NCBI GenBank assembly: GCA_030746935.1
Contig: JASLLV010000007.1
Location: forward strand, 1 to 34,900
Length of the DNA stretch: 34,900 nt
Source: Rhodospirillales bacterium
GTDB taxonomy: Bacteria > Pseudomonadota > Alphaproteobacteria > Rhodospirillales > JASLLV01
Direction: 5' to 3'
The notes below the pieces were generated by a model. That model did no database searches and was not told the origin of the DNA. It was given only the letters and a program-made list of their open reading frames with translations. The position numbers and the translations under genes are program-made. This document shows positions 8,801 through 16,889 of the stretch, piece by piece (positions within the stretch are counted from its first letter, which is position 1; each line of letters begins with the position of its first letter).

Positions 8801-9135
8801 GTCACGCGCCCCTGCTCAGCGGGTGGCCGACGTGATCGGCATCCCGACGCCCATCCGTCGCAACTTCGCGGCGGAATTCGGTGATTCGCGTTCGGGTTGT
8901 TGCGGTACACGCTCGGACGTGGCCTTGAAATCAACACACACATCTGGCGTCGTCAGCACGATGCGCGGCCGCGTCTTGCGGCCGGCGTTCAACACCCCCG
9001 CACGAACGCGGGACCGACGGCACCATTTCGCCTGCCCTCGCGGGCGGCAGTTCTTGTTGCAAGCTTTGGTACGAGCGTCAAGGGCATTCGCCCAGTCCAC
9101 ATGCGCCGCCGTGCTTGACACCGGACCGAGGGAAT
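8801..9135. other. Gene-free 335-nt spacer upstream of metK, with hairpins
   Basis: No convincing gene. Two small hairpins are visible: CGGCCGC-GTCTT-GCGGCCG (8966-8984) and CCCGC-ACGAAC-GCGGG (8997-9012). A weak minus-strand promoter-like pair lies at 9053-9081. A 107-residue minus frame (8816-9139) starts with TTG overlapping the xre stop, but its composition (many Arg, Pro, Ala) is unlike a known protein and I treat it as chance. The length could allow a long metK 5' leader. Confidence 0.5.
9053..9081 (-). promoter_or_regulatory. Weak putative promoter for metK
   Basis: TTGACG (9076-9081) is followed after 17 nt by AACAAG (9053-9058) on the minus strand. The -35 is good, the -10 matches the consensus at only three positions. 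If used, the metK leader would be about 245 nt long and include both hairpins at 8966-9012. Confidence 0.28.
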
Positions 9136-9621
9136 TCAACGCCGCTTTCTTTGGCGCACCGGCCGGCTCAGGGATTTCGTCAGCTCGAACAGTTGCTTTC
9201 GCACCTTCGGATCGGTGATCCGATAATAGGCGCGTGCGAGCTCCAGGGTCTCACGGCGGTTCAAGGAATCGTCGCCGTACGGTTGCTGTGATTGATCCCC
9301 AAATCCGGGGGCGCCGGGAACGCGCTGCCCCATCGCGACGTCCACGGGCATCTCGTCGAAAAAGTACGAAACCGGCACATGGAGGATGAGACCGAGCTGA
9401 TAGAGTCTGCTCGAGCCGATACGGTTGGCTCCGCGTTCGTATTTCTGGACCTGCTGGAATGTCAGGCCGAGCGCCTGACCGAGCTTGTCCTGGCTTATCC
9501 CGAGCAAGGTGCGGCGTAATCTGAGCCGTGCGCCGACGTAAATGTCGACGGGGTTAGGACCACCCTTCGCCGACCTCCGCGACCGCTTCGTTCGCGGACG
9601 GGTTGCAGTTGCAGCCTTCAT
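9136..9621 (-). CDS. Xre-family HTH regulator (PhrR/PraR-like)
   Basis: A 161-residue DNA-binding protein. After a basic N-terminus (TRPRTKRSRRSAKGG) it has a Cro/C1-type helix-turn-helix at about 28-85: VGARLRLRRTLLGISQDKLGQALGLTFQQVQKYERGANRIGSSRLYQLGLIL. A C-terminal helix follows (ETLELARAYYRITDPKVRKQLFELTKSLS). This gene between lnt and metK is conserved in many Alphaproteobacteria. The rhizobial relatives PhrR (low-pH-induced, next to the lnt homologue actA) and PraR (adhesion and quorum control) suggest a stress or surface-lifestyle regulator; the targets here are unknown. A good promoter with direct repeats lies upstream. ATG at 9621 is preceded by GGGGGG. Confidence 0.85.
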   Translation of the reverse strand: MKAATATRPRTKRSRRSAKGGPNPVDIYVGARLRLRRTLLGISQDKLGQALGLTFQQVQKYERGANRIGSSRLYQLGLILHVPVSYFFDEMPVDVAMGQRVPGAPGFGDQSQQPYGDDSLNRRETLELARAYYRITDPKVRKQLFELTKSLSRPVRQRKRR

Positions 9622-9698
9622 GTCAATTAAGCCCCCCTCGTGGGCGCGAACGCCGAAGCCGCGTCACGAGAGCGTCCGGAACCCGAATATCTACGCGC

Positions 9699-9727
9699 AA
9701 TATGATTGGCCGAGGCAAATGGGTCAA
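9699..9727 (-). promoter_or_regulatory. Putative sigma70 promoter of the xre gene
   Basis: On the minus strand TTGACC (9722-9727) and CATATT (9699-9704) are separated by 17 nt, in a spacer clearly more AT-rich than its surroundings. It points at the xre ATG 78 nt downstream. Confidence 0.6.
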
Positions 9728-9735
9728 TAGAGAGT

Positions 9736-9766
9736 TTGGAAGGAGATATTGGAAGGGATATTGGGA
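9736..9766. repeat. Short tandem direct repeats upstream of the xre promoter
   Basis: TTGGAAGGAGATA (9736-9748), TTGGAAGGGATA (9749-9760) and a partial TTGGGA (9761-9766) follow each other with a 12-13 bp period, ending 8 nt before the -35 box. Iterated sites close to one helical turn apart are often regulator-binding sites; autoregulation by the Xre protein is one possibility. Confidence 0.5.
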
Positions 9767-9837
9767 ACCTTCAGTGTGTGGTCAGTGGTCGGTTAGATAG
9801 AAACCGAAAATGTACTTCAACTTAAAGTTAAATAACC

Positions 9838-11436
9838 TTACTGATCGTTGTGTTTCCTCAAAATAACGCAAGAAAAAACCGCAATGACGATAGCGATCAG
9901 GACCGCTCGATCGCCGAATCGACCATAGGGCGTCACGCCCTTGAGCGACGCGGGAAGCGCGGAATCGACCACGCCCTTGCGCCCCAAGGGCATCGAGACC
10001 GTGGTCCGGCCGTACGCGTCGACGACGCCCGAGATCCCCGTGTTCGCCACCCGTACGAGGGGGATTCCTTCTTCGACCGCGCGCAGCTTGGCCGCCGCGA
10101 AGTGTTGGTACGGACCCGACGAGACGCCGAACCAACCGTCGTTGGTGACGTTGACGAGCCAGTTCGGCCGCCGTGCCGAATCCAAGACCTTCCCCGGAAA
10201 GATCGCTTCGTAACAGATCAATGGTCCGACCGCCGGGAGCCCCGGAAGATCGAGCGTCTGGCGACCCTCGCCGGGCGAGAAATCGGTTCCGCCTGAGGTG
10301 ATCTTGGACAGATCGAGGATGTCTCGAAACGGCACGTACTCGCCGAAGGGAACCAAGCGATGCTTGTCGTAGGTTCCCACGAGGCGCCCCTCGGCGTCGA
10401 TCGCGAAAAGGCTGTTCCAGACACGATAGGGAGCCGTTCCCGGAGGCGAGCGTCGCGGCGCGCCGAACAGGGTAAGCCCCCCCGCCGGCGTCGCCTCGGC
10501 GATCACGGCCCGGATGGCGGGGTCGTACTCGACGAAGAATGGCACGGCCGTCTCGGCCCAGATTACGTGGGTCGGCGACGGGTCCGCGGCGTCGGCACCA
10601 TCGGTGCTCAGGCGCACCTGTTCGACGACATGGCCGAGGCGCGATTCGGATCGCCACTTGTCCGCCTGGGGAATGGCGGGCTGCACGAGTCGCAGGTGGA
10701 CACCGGGGACGAATCGCGTTTCCGCGTGGGCGAGCCGGAACACACCGCCTGCCCAGACGAGCGCCAGCGGCGCGACCATCACCGCGATGGCCAGGGCCAC
10801 TCGGCGTGGGCGCGCCATCGCCCCGGCATCGATAAAAAGTACCGGAGCCGCCGCCGCGGCGACCGTGAGGAGGCCAAGCCCGTGCACGCCGAACAGAGCC
10901 GTCGCCTGGATCATGGAATCGGACACCGTCCAGACGCTCCCGACGAGGTTCCACGGCAAGCCGGTGAAGACCCAACTCCGTAACCACTCGAGCACCGCCC
11001 AGGCCACAGCGAACGCCGGAACGCGCCCCGGGCCGAAACCGCGGAAGACGCGGCCGAGCAGTGCCGCGAGCGCCGGAAAGGCCGCGCACACGCCTGCCAG
11101 TCCGGCGACCGCGAACGGCGCCATCCAGGCGTGGCGCTCGGCGTCTACCAGGAAGGCGAACGCGACCCAGTAGAGCCCACTTGCGAAATGCCCGAGGCCG
11201 AACCACCAGCCAAGGGCGAACGCATCGCGCCGCCGGGCGCTCGAATCGATGAGCAGCAGAAGCCCCGTAAACGCGGGAATCAGAAAGAAGACGAGATGCA
11301 GCGGGGGCATCGCCGCGGTTGCCGAGACGCCCAGCGCAACGGCCAACGCGGCCCGGCGCGCGCGTCCGAGCGCGCTCATGCGGCCCAACAAGGAACCTGC
11401 GTTCGCCGCCGCCGGCGACCCGGGGCGTGACCCCAT
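9838..11436 (-). CDS. lnt: Apolipoprotein N-acyltransferase Lnt
   Basis: Lnt adds the third acyl chain to the N-terminal Cys of outer-membrane lipoproteins; it is an inner-membrane enzyme with a periplasmic nitrilase domain. The 532-residue protein has several N-terminal membrane helices (AAMPPLHLVFFLIPAFTGLLLLI and following), then the nitrilase domain. The expected triad is visible: Glu in VIWAETAVPFF (about 294), Lys in YDKHRLVPFGEYVPF (about 356) and Cys in PLICYEAIFP (about 407). A C-terminal helix (AVLIAIVIAVFSCVIL) ends it. The start may instead be the Met 20 codons later (MSALGRARRAAL). It follows the corC-like gene after a 200-nt gap, in the usual corC-lnt-xre order. Confidence 0.96.
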   Translation of the reverse strand: MGSRPGSPAAANAGSLLGRMSALGRARRAALAVALGVSATAAMPPLHLVFFLIPAFTGLLLLIDSSARRRDAFALGWWFGLGHFASGLYWVAFAFLVDAERHAWMAPFAVAGLAGVCAAFPALAALLGRVFRGFGPGRVPAFAVAWAVLEWLRSWVFTGLPWNLVGSVWTVSDSMIQATALFGVHGLGLLTVAAAAAPVLFIDAGAMARPRRVALAIAVMVAPLALVWAGGVFRLAHAETRFVPGVHLRLVQPAIPQADKWRSESRLGHVVEQVRLSTDGADAADPSPTHVIWAETAVPFFVEYDPAIRAVIAEATPAGGLTLFGAPRRSPPGTAPYRVWNSLFAIDAEGRLVGTYDKHRLVPFGEYVPFRDILDLSKITSGGTDFSPGEGRQTLDLPGLPAVGPLICYEAIFPGKVLDSARRPNWLVNVTNDGWFGVSSGPYQHFAAAKLRAVEEGIPLVRVANTGISGVVDAYGRTTVSMPLGRKGVVDSALPASLKGVTPYGRFGDRAVLIAIVIAVFSCVILRKHNDQ

Positions 11437-11636
11437 TTATCGGGTAATCCGTTTCAGCGGAACCAGCCCGCTCGCCGGCCCGACCGCCCCAATCGAACAA
11501 TGCCGTGGATGGTCGGGCGGGCACACGGATTGGTGTGATTCCACGGGCGTGGACAATGCTCTCGTGGCGCGTGTGCGATTCGCGAACGGCGCGACGCTCG
11601 GCAGCGGACCACGATCGCGCCGGGGGAGAACGCGGC

Positions 11637-12560
11637 TCACGGTCGCAGGCGCGGCTCCGACACGGCGCGCGGAGGAACGTTCCTGACCCGCAGGCGCTTG
11701 ATCCGTCGCGGGTCAGCCTCGAGCACCTCGAACTCGAGGCCCGAAGGGTGGCCGATAAGCTCGCCCCGGATCGGTACGCGGCCAGCGAGCGCGAAGACCA
11801 GCCCGCCGAGCGTTTCGACGTCCTCGCGCTCTTCGTCGTTGAGAACCCCCCCGACCCGTGCCTCGAGGGTCTCGACGGTCACGCGCGCGTCGGCGTCCAA
11901 AGTCCCGTCGGTTCTTTCGATCAGACGCGGCTCGAGTGCGCGGTCGTGCTCGTCCTCGATTTCTCCGACGATTTCCTCGACCAGATCCTCGATCGTGACG
12001 AGCCCGTCCACGCCCCCGAATTCGTCCACCACCAGGGCCATGTGCGAGCGCGTAACCCGCATTTCCAAGAGCAGCTCCAGCACCTGCATCGACGGCGCAA
12101 CGAACAGGACCTTGCGTAAGATTTTGGTGAGTGCGAAGGCTGTATCCTGGCCCCGCCACGCGAGCACGTCCTTGATGTGGACCATCCCGACGGCGTCGTC
12201 CAGGGTCTCGCGGTAGACTGGAAGCCGCGAATGCCCCGCCAGTGTCATGGACTGGATCACGTCGGCCAGCCGGGCCTCGGCGTCGATGGCGACGATATCG
12301 GCGCGGGGCACCATTACGTCCCGGACGGTGCTGCCGCGCAGCTCGAGGATGTTCGCGAGCAACGTGCGCTCGTCTTGATCGATCGGGACCTCGGATTCGT
12401 CGCGCTCCTCGATGAGTTCCTCGAGGGTGTCGCGCGCCGAGCCTTCTCCGTTGCGCAATCCGCGAAGGCCTTTCAACCAGGCGCGAAGGGAATGTGCGAA
12501 TGACGACGGGTGTCCGGCCCCGCTTTCGCGGGGCGAGCTAGTCGAGGATTGGTCGTCCAT
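11637..12560 (-). CDS. CBS-domain CorC/HlyC (TlyC) family protein
   Basis: A 307-residue cytosolic protein with a pair of CBS domains (VRDVMVPRADIVAIDAEARLADVIQSM; LVVDEFGGVDGLVTIEDLVEEIVGEIEDEHD) and a C-terminal CorC_HlyC domain (GGLVFALAGRVPIRGELIGHPSGLEFEVLEADPRRIKRLRV). There is no membrane DUF21 domain, so it is the short YbeX/CorC type. Relatives have been linked to Mg/Co resistance, to ribosome metabolism (YbeX near YbeY) and, historically, to hemolysin; the precise function is unsure. It starts 9 nt after ybeY ends. GGGAG directly abuts the ATG, so the exact start is not certain. Confidence 0.9.
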   Translation of the reverse strand: MDDQSSTSSPRESGAGHPSSFAHSLRAWLKGLRGLRNGEGSARDTLEELIEERDESEVPIDQDERTLLANILELRGSTVRDVMVPRADIVAIDAEARLADVIQSMTLAGHSRLPVYRETLDDAVGMVHIKDVLAWRGQDTAFALTKILRKVLFVAPSMQVLELLLEMRVTRSHMALVVDEFGGVDGLVTIEDLVEEIVGEIEDEHDRALEPRLIERTDGTLDADARVTVETLEARVGGVLNDEEREDVETLGGLVFALAGRVPIRGELIGHPSGLEFEVLEADPRRIKRLRVRNVPPRAVSEPRLRP

Positions 12561-12569
12561 CTCCCGGGA

Positions 12570-13094
12570 TCACTCTTGCGAGGAGCCGGCGTGAAAACCG
12601 GTGCCCGAAAGCGATGACAGGATTGTCGCCTCGAGCCGTTCCATGCGTTCGGCGGCCTCGTCCGTTTGGTGATCGAATCCTAGAAGGTGAAGCATACCAT
12701 GGACCACGAGGAGACTTAAGTGTTCCGCCAGGCGCTTGCCCGTGGCCGCCGCCTCGGCCGCCGCGGTCTCATAGGCGACGACGACATCGCCGAGCACCGC
12801 CGGCGCACCGTCGACGCTGTCCTCTTCCACCGTTTCGCCCTCGAAGGCCAGCACGTTGGTAGCGACGTCGCGGCCGCGGTAGTCGCGGTTCAACGACCGC
12901 ACGCGCGCGTCGTCGGCGAGCAGGAGGCTGACCTCTGAGCGGCGGTCAAGCCGCACGCCGGCGCCCGCGAATGCCGCTCGCGCGGCGTGGCGGCAAACGT
13001 CCTCGGCCTCGGCGAGCCCCTGGCGCCAGCCCTCGGCGCAAATGGTTACGTCGACGGCAAGCCCAGGCGCGGTCCCGGCGTCGACCGAGGTCAT
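12570..13094 (-). CDS. ybeY: Endoribonuclease YbeY
   Basis: YbeY is a zinc-dependent RNase involved in 16S rRNA 3'-end maturation and ribosome quality control. The 174-residue product contains LNRDYRGRDVATNVLAFE and LGDVVVAYETA, and the metal-binding HGMLHLLGFDH (about 130-140), whose three His are the zinc ligands. Its ATG overlaps the phoH stop (ATGA, 13091-13094), giving tight coupling. The phoH-ybeY-corC-lnt order is conserved across Proteobacteria. Confidence 0.95.
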   Translation of the reverse strand: MTSVDAGTAPGLAVDVTICAEGWRQGLAEAEDVCRHAARAAFAGAGVRLDRRSEVSLLLADDARVRSLNRDYRGRDVATNVLAFEGETVEEDSVDGAPAVLGDVVVAYETAAAEAAATGKRLAEHLSLLVVHGMLHLLGFDHQTDEAAERMERLEATILSSLSGTGFHAGSSQE

Positions 13095-14095
13095 TTCTCG
13101 TCCCCGGGATTCGCATCCCGTTCCATTCGCTCGTAGGCCCGAACGATTCGCGTCACCAGCGCGTGGCGAACCACGTCCTGGTCGGAGAATGTGACCACGG
13201 CGACGCCGTCGAGATCGCGGACCACGTCCACGGATTCGCGCAACCCCGAGCGCGTGCCGCGGGGAAGGTCGGTTTGACTGAGATCGCCCGTCACGACCAT
13301 GCGCGCATTCTCGCCCAACCGGGTCAGGAACATCTTCATCTGAATGGGCGTCGTGTTTTGCGCTTCGTCCAGGATCACGAACGCGTTCGACAGCGTGCGC
13401 CCGCGCATGAACGCGAGTGGCGCGATCTCGATCTCGCCGCTCTCGAGGCGTTTCGCCACCTGTTGCGGCAGAAACATGTCGTAGAGCGCATCGTAGAGCG
13501 GGCGCAGATAGGGGTCCACCTTGTCACGCATGTCGCCGGGCAAGAATCCGAGCTGCTCACCGGCCTCGACCGCCGGACGTGAAAGGATGATTCGGTCGAC
13601 CTCGCCGTTGACAAGTTTTTCGACCGCCTTGGCCACGGCCAGGTACGTCTTTCCGGTTCCCGCAGGCCCGAGACCGAAGACGAGATCGCTGTCATCGATG
13701 GCGTTCACGTAGTCGAGTTGCGCCGCCGAGCGAGGCGTGATCTGTCGTTTGCGCGTGCGGATGACGTACGTGCCGGCAATCTCTTCGCGTCCGCCGCGGA
13801 CGGCCATGCGTACCGCGGCCTCCACTTCGGCGGGATTGACCGAAAGGTTGCGCCGCAGGCGCTCGTACAAGCCCTCGAGCACAGCCCGCGCCGCGGCCAC
13901 CTGATCGGTTGGTCCGGCGATGCTTACCTCGTTGCCTTGCGCATGCAACGAGACATCGAGCTGCTGCTCGATTCGCGCAAGATGGGCGTGGTGGGGGCCG
14001 AAGAGCCGGATCAAGAGAGCATTATCGGCGAATTCGAGCCGCTCGGACTTCCGCGCCCCGTCGACGGCCGCAGTGGGGACCACGGGCACCGTCAC
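13091..14095 (-). CDS. PhoH-like ATPase
   Basis: A 334-residue PhoH-family P-loop protein (PhoL/YbeZ type), probably an RNA-related NTPase that works with YbeY. It has an N-terminal KH-like segment ([37 protein letters not shown]), Walker [12 protein letters not shown] (about 143), [33 protein letters not shown], Walker [23 protein letters not shown] and [12 protein letters not shown]. The track frame is too long upstream. I chose GTG at 14093-14095, which overlaps the miaB stop (GTGA) and has GGAGG about 8 nt before it. Confidence 0.93.
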   Translation of the reverse strand: MTVPVVPTAAVDGARKSERLEFADNALLIRLFGPHHAHLARIEQQLDVSLHAQGNEVSIAGPTDQVAAARAVLEGLYERLRRNLSVNPAEVEAAVRMAVRGGREEIAGTYVIRTRKRQITPRSAAQLDYVNAIDDSDLVFGLGPAGTGKTYLAVAKAVEKLVNGEVDRIILSRPAVEAGEQLGFLPGDMRDKVDPYLRPLYDALYDMFLPQQVAKRLESGEIEIAPLAFMRGRTLSNAFVILDEAQNTTPIQMKMFLTRLGENARMVVTGDLSQTDLPRGTRSGLRESVDVVRDLDGVAVVTFSDQDVVRHALVTRIVRAYERMERDANPGDEK

Positions 14096-15513
14096 GGCCG
14101 CGCCTCCGCTCGTGATTCCGCACCCGGCGAGGCGATCACGCCGGCGCTCTCTCCAGGCTCCAACCGACCTCTCAGGCTGTTGGCGTATGCACGGACGATC
14201 CGTACTTCGACAACCGTTCCAATCCTGTCTTCGCCGGCCTCGGCGTGGACGGGTTGGGAATAGGGGCTTCGGCCGAGAATTTGGCCTGGCCGGCGGCCGC
14301 GGCGGTCGAACAGGACCCCCAAGGTGGTGCCCGCGCACCGCCGATTGAATTCCATCTGCTGATCGCCAAGGAGCGCCTGCAGCCGCGACAGACGGTCGAT
14401 TTTCACCGGTTCCGGCACCTGATCCGTCATTGCCGCCGCCGGCGTTCCCGGGCGCGGTGAATACTTGAACGAATAGGCCTGGAGAAAGCCGATATCGCGT
14501 ACCAGGCACAGGGTGTCTTCGAAGTCCGCCTCGCTTTCTCCCGGAAATCCAACGATGAAATCCGACGAAAACGCGATGTCGGGACGCGCCGCTCGCATCG
14601 CGTCGGCGATGCGCCGGTAACCGGCGGCGTCATGGCGGCGGTTCATGGCCGCGAGCACCTTGTCCGATCCCGACTGGACGGGCAGATGAACAAACGGCAT
14701 CAGCTTTGGAACGTCGCGGTGGGCGGCGATCAACTCGGCGTTCATGTCGGCGGGGTACGAGGTCGTGTACCGGATTCGCTTCAGACCTTCGATCGACGCG
14801 AGCTCTGCGATCAGTCGGCCCAGCCCCCACTCCGCCGCCCCCGGCCGCGACCGCGAAAACGTCCTGGGCGCCGCGCCGTGGTAGTTGTTGACGTTCTGGC
14901 CCAGAAGCGTGAGCTCGCGCGCGCCGGCGTCGACCAGGCGCCGGGCCTCGTCGCGGACGTCGCCGACGGGCCGCGAATACTCCGCGCCTCGCGTGTACGG
15001 CACGACGCAAAAGCTACAGAACTTGTCGCAGCCCTCTTGAACCGTCAAAAACGCACCGACGCCCGGCGCCGCACCCACCCCCGGAAGATGGTCGAATTTT
15101 GATTCGGGCGGAAATTCGACGTCGATCGCCGGAGCCTGGGTACGCTCGAGTTCGACGATCATGCGCGGCAACCGATGATAGACTTGCGGTCCGACCACCA
15201 AGTCGACGTACGGTGCCCGACGCAGGATTTCCTCTCCTTCCGCCTGGGCGACGCAGCCCGCGACGCCGAGAATCATGCGCCCGCCTCGGCCCTTTTTCCG
15301 CGCCTTGAGATGGCGCAGCCGGCCGAGTTCGGAATAGACCTTTTCGGCTGCCTTCTCGCGGATATGGCAAGTATTGAGGATCACCACGTCGGCGGCTTCG
15401 GCGCACTCGGTCGAGACAAATCCGAGCGGCGCCAACGCGTCCGCCATGCGGGCCGAGTCGTACACGTTCATCTGGCAACCGAAGGTCTTGATATGCAGCG
15501 TCCTAGCGCCCAC
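14092..15513 (-). CDS. miaB: tRNA-2-methylthio-N6-dimethylallyladenosine synthase MiaB
   Basis: MiaB is a radical-SAM methylthiotransferase acting on i6A37 of tRNA. The 473-residue protein has the three N-terminal cluster cysteines ([32 protein letters not shown]) and the radical-SAM motif [16 protein letters not shown] (about 160-170), then [35 protein letters not shown] and a C-terminal TRAM domain. All six cysteines are intact. The start is GTG at 15513 with AAAGG upstream; it overlaps the fur end by 11 nt. The gene leads into phoH-ybeY. Confidence 0.97.
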   Translation of the reverse strand: MGARTLHIKTFGCQMNVYDSARMADALAPLGFVSTECAEAADVVILNTCHIREKAAEKVYSELGRLRHLKARKKGRGGRMILGVAGCVAQAEGEEILRRAPYVDLVVGPQVYHRLPRMIVELERTQAPAIDVEFPPESKFDHLPGVGAAPGVGAFLTVQEGCDKFCSFCVVPYTRGAEYSRPVGDVRDEARRLVDAGARELTLLGQNVNNYHGAAPRTFSRSRPGAAEWGLGRLIAELASIEGLKRIRYTTSYPADMNAELIAAHRDVPKLMPFVHLPVQSGSDKVLAAMNRRHDAAGYRRIADAMRAARPDIAFSSDFIVGFPGESEADFEDTLCLVRDIGFLQAYSFKYSPRPGTPAAAMTDQVPEPVKIDRLSRLQALLGDQQMEFNRRCAGTTLGVLFDRRGRRPGQILGRSPYSQPVHAEAGEDRIGTVVEVRIVRAYANSLRGRLEPGESAGVIASPGAESRAEARP

Positions 15514-15943
15514 GGCTACCTTTCTTCGTCGGTGTCAGAGGAACGCCGTAAAGCTCCAGGCGATGTCCAACGAGCCTGAAACCATAGGATCGGGCCGTTT
15601 TTTCCTGAAGTGCCTCGATCTCGGGGTTCTGGAACTCGATCACGCGTCCTGAGCGGATGTCGATCAGGTGGTCGTGGTGGGTTTCGGAAACCGATTCGTA
15701 GCGGGAGCGCCCATCCCCGAAGTCGTGCTTTTCCAAGATGTCCGCGTCTCCCAGAAGTCGCAGCGTCCTGTAAACGGTGGCGATGCTGATCCGAGGATCG
15801 ATTTGGGCGGCGCGCCGATGGACCTCGACCACGTCCGGATGGTCGCTCGCATCCGAAAGCACGCGCGCGACGAGCCGGCGCTGGGCCGTCATCTTCATGC
15901 CGTTATCGATGCACAGTTGCTCGATACGGGAACGTTGGGCCAT
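15503..15943 (-). CDS. fur: Fur-family metal-responsive regulator
   Basis: A 146-residue Fur-superfamily repressor. It has a winged-helix N-terminus ([29 protein letters not shown]) with the recognition region [13 protein letters not shown], and a metal-binding [26 protein letters not shown]. The Cys residues that follow HHDHLI in E. coli Fur are replaced (DIRS), as is typical of alphaproteobacterial Fur/Mur. Metal (iron or manganese) therefore cannot be fixed from sequence. Start at 15943 (MAQRS) fits the family; the track's upstream extension is unlikely. It overlaps miaB by 11 nt, the usual fur-miaB neighbourhood. Confidence 0.9.
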   Translation of the reverse strand: MAQRSRIEQLCIDNGMKMTAQRRLVARVLSDASDHPDVVEVHRRAAQIDPRISIATVYRTLRLLGDADILEKHDFGDGRSRYESVSETHHDHLIDIRSGRVIEFQNPEIEALQEKTARSYGFRLVGHRLELYGVPLTPTKKGSRGR

Positions 15944-15974
15944 CGGATCGTCTCGGGGGCCGCCGCGCCGAACG

Positions 15975-15993
15975 TGGTGTTGCGGTGGTGTTA
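15975..15993. repeat. Paired direct repeat upstream of fur
   Basis: GTGGTGTT occurs twice with an 11-bp offset (15975-15982 and 15986-15993), about 32 bp upstream of the fur start. It could be a regulator site one helical turn apart, or chance. Confidence 0.25.
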
Positions 15994-16013
15994 GGGGAAG
16001 CGCCGCCGGGCGA

Positions 16014-16436
16014 TCAATTGGCGCGACCGCGAGGGCGTCGAGGCTTTGTTCCGAGCCCGATCTTCTTGGCGAGATTGCTGCGGTGCTTGGCGTAGTTCGG
16101 TGCAACCATCGGATAATCGGGCGCCAATCCCCAGCGCTCGCGGTAATTCTCGGGCGTCATGTCGTACGTGGTCTTCAGGTGGCGCTTGAGCATCTTGAGT
16201 TTCTTGCCGTCCTCGAGGCAGACGATGAAATCGGGAGACACCGACTTCTTGATCGGTACCGCCGGCTGCGGCCGCTCGGGCGCGACGGACCCCGCCCCGA
16301 CTTGAGCCAAGGAACGGTAAACTTCCTGGATCAATTGGGTCAAATCATTGACGGCGACGGTGTTGTTGCCAACATGGGCGGAGACGATTTCAGTCGTCAA
16401 CTCCAGCAACTCTGTCGAATCCGGGGTTTCAGCCAT
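16014..16436 (-). CDS. MucR/Ros-family transcriptional regulator
   Basis: A 140-residue MucR/Ros protein, a family of alphaproteobacterial regulators (H-NS-like in some species) controlling exopolysaccharide, motility and cell-cycle genes. The N-terminal half (LTTEIVSAHVGNNTVAVNDLTQLIQEVYRSLA) resembles the oligomerisation region. The DNA-binding core is PDFIVCLEDGKKLKMLKRHLKTTYDMTPENYRERWGLAPDYPMVAPNYA. Cys, Asp and the first His of the zinc finger are present, but the position of the second His (THY in many members) reads TTY. Good promoter upstream. GGAGAGG lies 11 nt before the ATG. Confidence 0.92.
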   Translation of the reverse strand: MAETPDSTELLELTTEIVSAHVGNNTVAVNDLTQLIQEVYRSLAQVGAGSVAPERPQPAVPIKKSVSPDFIVCLEDGKKLKMLKRHLKTTYDMTPENYRERWGLAPDYPMVAPNYAKHRSNLAKKIGLGTKPRRPRGRAN

Positions 16437-16469
16437 TTAAATATGTTCCTCTCCTTCGGGGTTTTCACT

Positions 16470-16498
16470 AACATAGTTGGGTTATCAGGCACGTGCAA
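16470..16498 (-). promoter_or_regulatory. Putative mucR promoter with palindrome at -35
   Basis: On the minus strand TTGCAC (16493-16498) and TATGTT (16470-16475) are separated by 17 nt, a good sigma70 match. The -35 box overlaps the palindrome GCACGTGC (16489-16496), a candidate operator. It lies in the narrow divergent spacer with the TusA-like gene, so one bound protein could affect both. Confidence 0.55.
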
Positions 16499-16507
16499 GA
16501 ATTTATC

Positions 16508-16789
16508 ATGAACAATTCCTCGATCAACGAGGTTGATGAACCCGTTGACTACACGCTCGACATCACTGCGGAAGTCTGCCCTCTTACGTTCGTCAAGACG
16601 AAACTTCTGATCGAGCGCATGAAGCCAGGCGAGATTGCGGAAGTCGTACTTACGGGCACTGAGCCCTTGGAGAACGTGCCCCAGTCGGTGGTGGAGCACG
16701 GTCACACGGTTCTGGAGCTTTCGTCGGTTGCGTCGGGGAAAGGTCCGGACGCCGTCTACCGCCTGGTGATTCGAAAGGAAAAGGCCTGA
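16508..16789 (+). CDS. TusA-family sulfurtransferase-like protein
   Basis: A small protein (93 residues from ATG at 16508; 98 from GTG at 16493) of the TusA/SirA fold. The core YTLDITAEVCPLTFVKTKLLIERMKPGEIAEVVL holds the active-site Cys in a CPLTFVKTK motif, a variant of the usual CPxP. It ends with GPDAVYRLVIRKEKA. Such proteins relay persulfide sulfur; the actual partner here is unknown. I prefer the ATG because the mucR -35 box overlaps the GTG. It is divergent from mucR and convergent with tsaB, an isolated plus-strand gene in a minus-strand cluster. Confidence 0.85.
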   Translation: MNNSSINEVDEPVDYTLDITAEVCPLTFVKTKLLIERMKPGEIAEVVLTGTEPLENVPQSVVEHGHTVLELSSVASGKGPDAVYRLVIRKEKA

Positions 16790-16889
16790 TCCGGGGTTCC
16801 CGCGCGAGCCGCGGGTGCACCTTGGACAGTAACCGCACGCTCCCTTCCATCCTTGCAAGACGCGCGTCGGTGAATACGGGATCGCGCAA

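Noticed and set aside
8801-9135. SAM or SAH riboswitch ahead of metK
   Set aside because: I looked for the conserved cores of SAM-I, SAM-II, SAM-IV, SAH and SAM/SAH classes by eye and found no convincing match.
8816-9139. 107-residue minus ORF between xre and metK starting at a TTGA overlap
   Set aside because: The overlap is tempting, but residue use is unlike a folded protein, it crosses hairpins and a promoter-like site, and I recognise no homologue. Kept only as a note in the spacer entry.
16799-16815. Hairpin CCCGCG-CGAGC-CGCGGG after the TusA-like gene as a terminator
   Set aside because: Only 6 bp and no T-tract on either strand.
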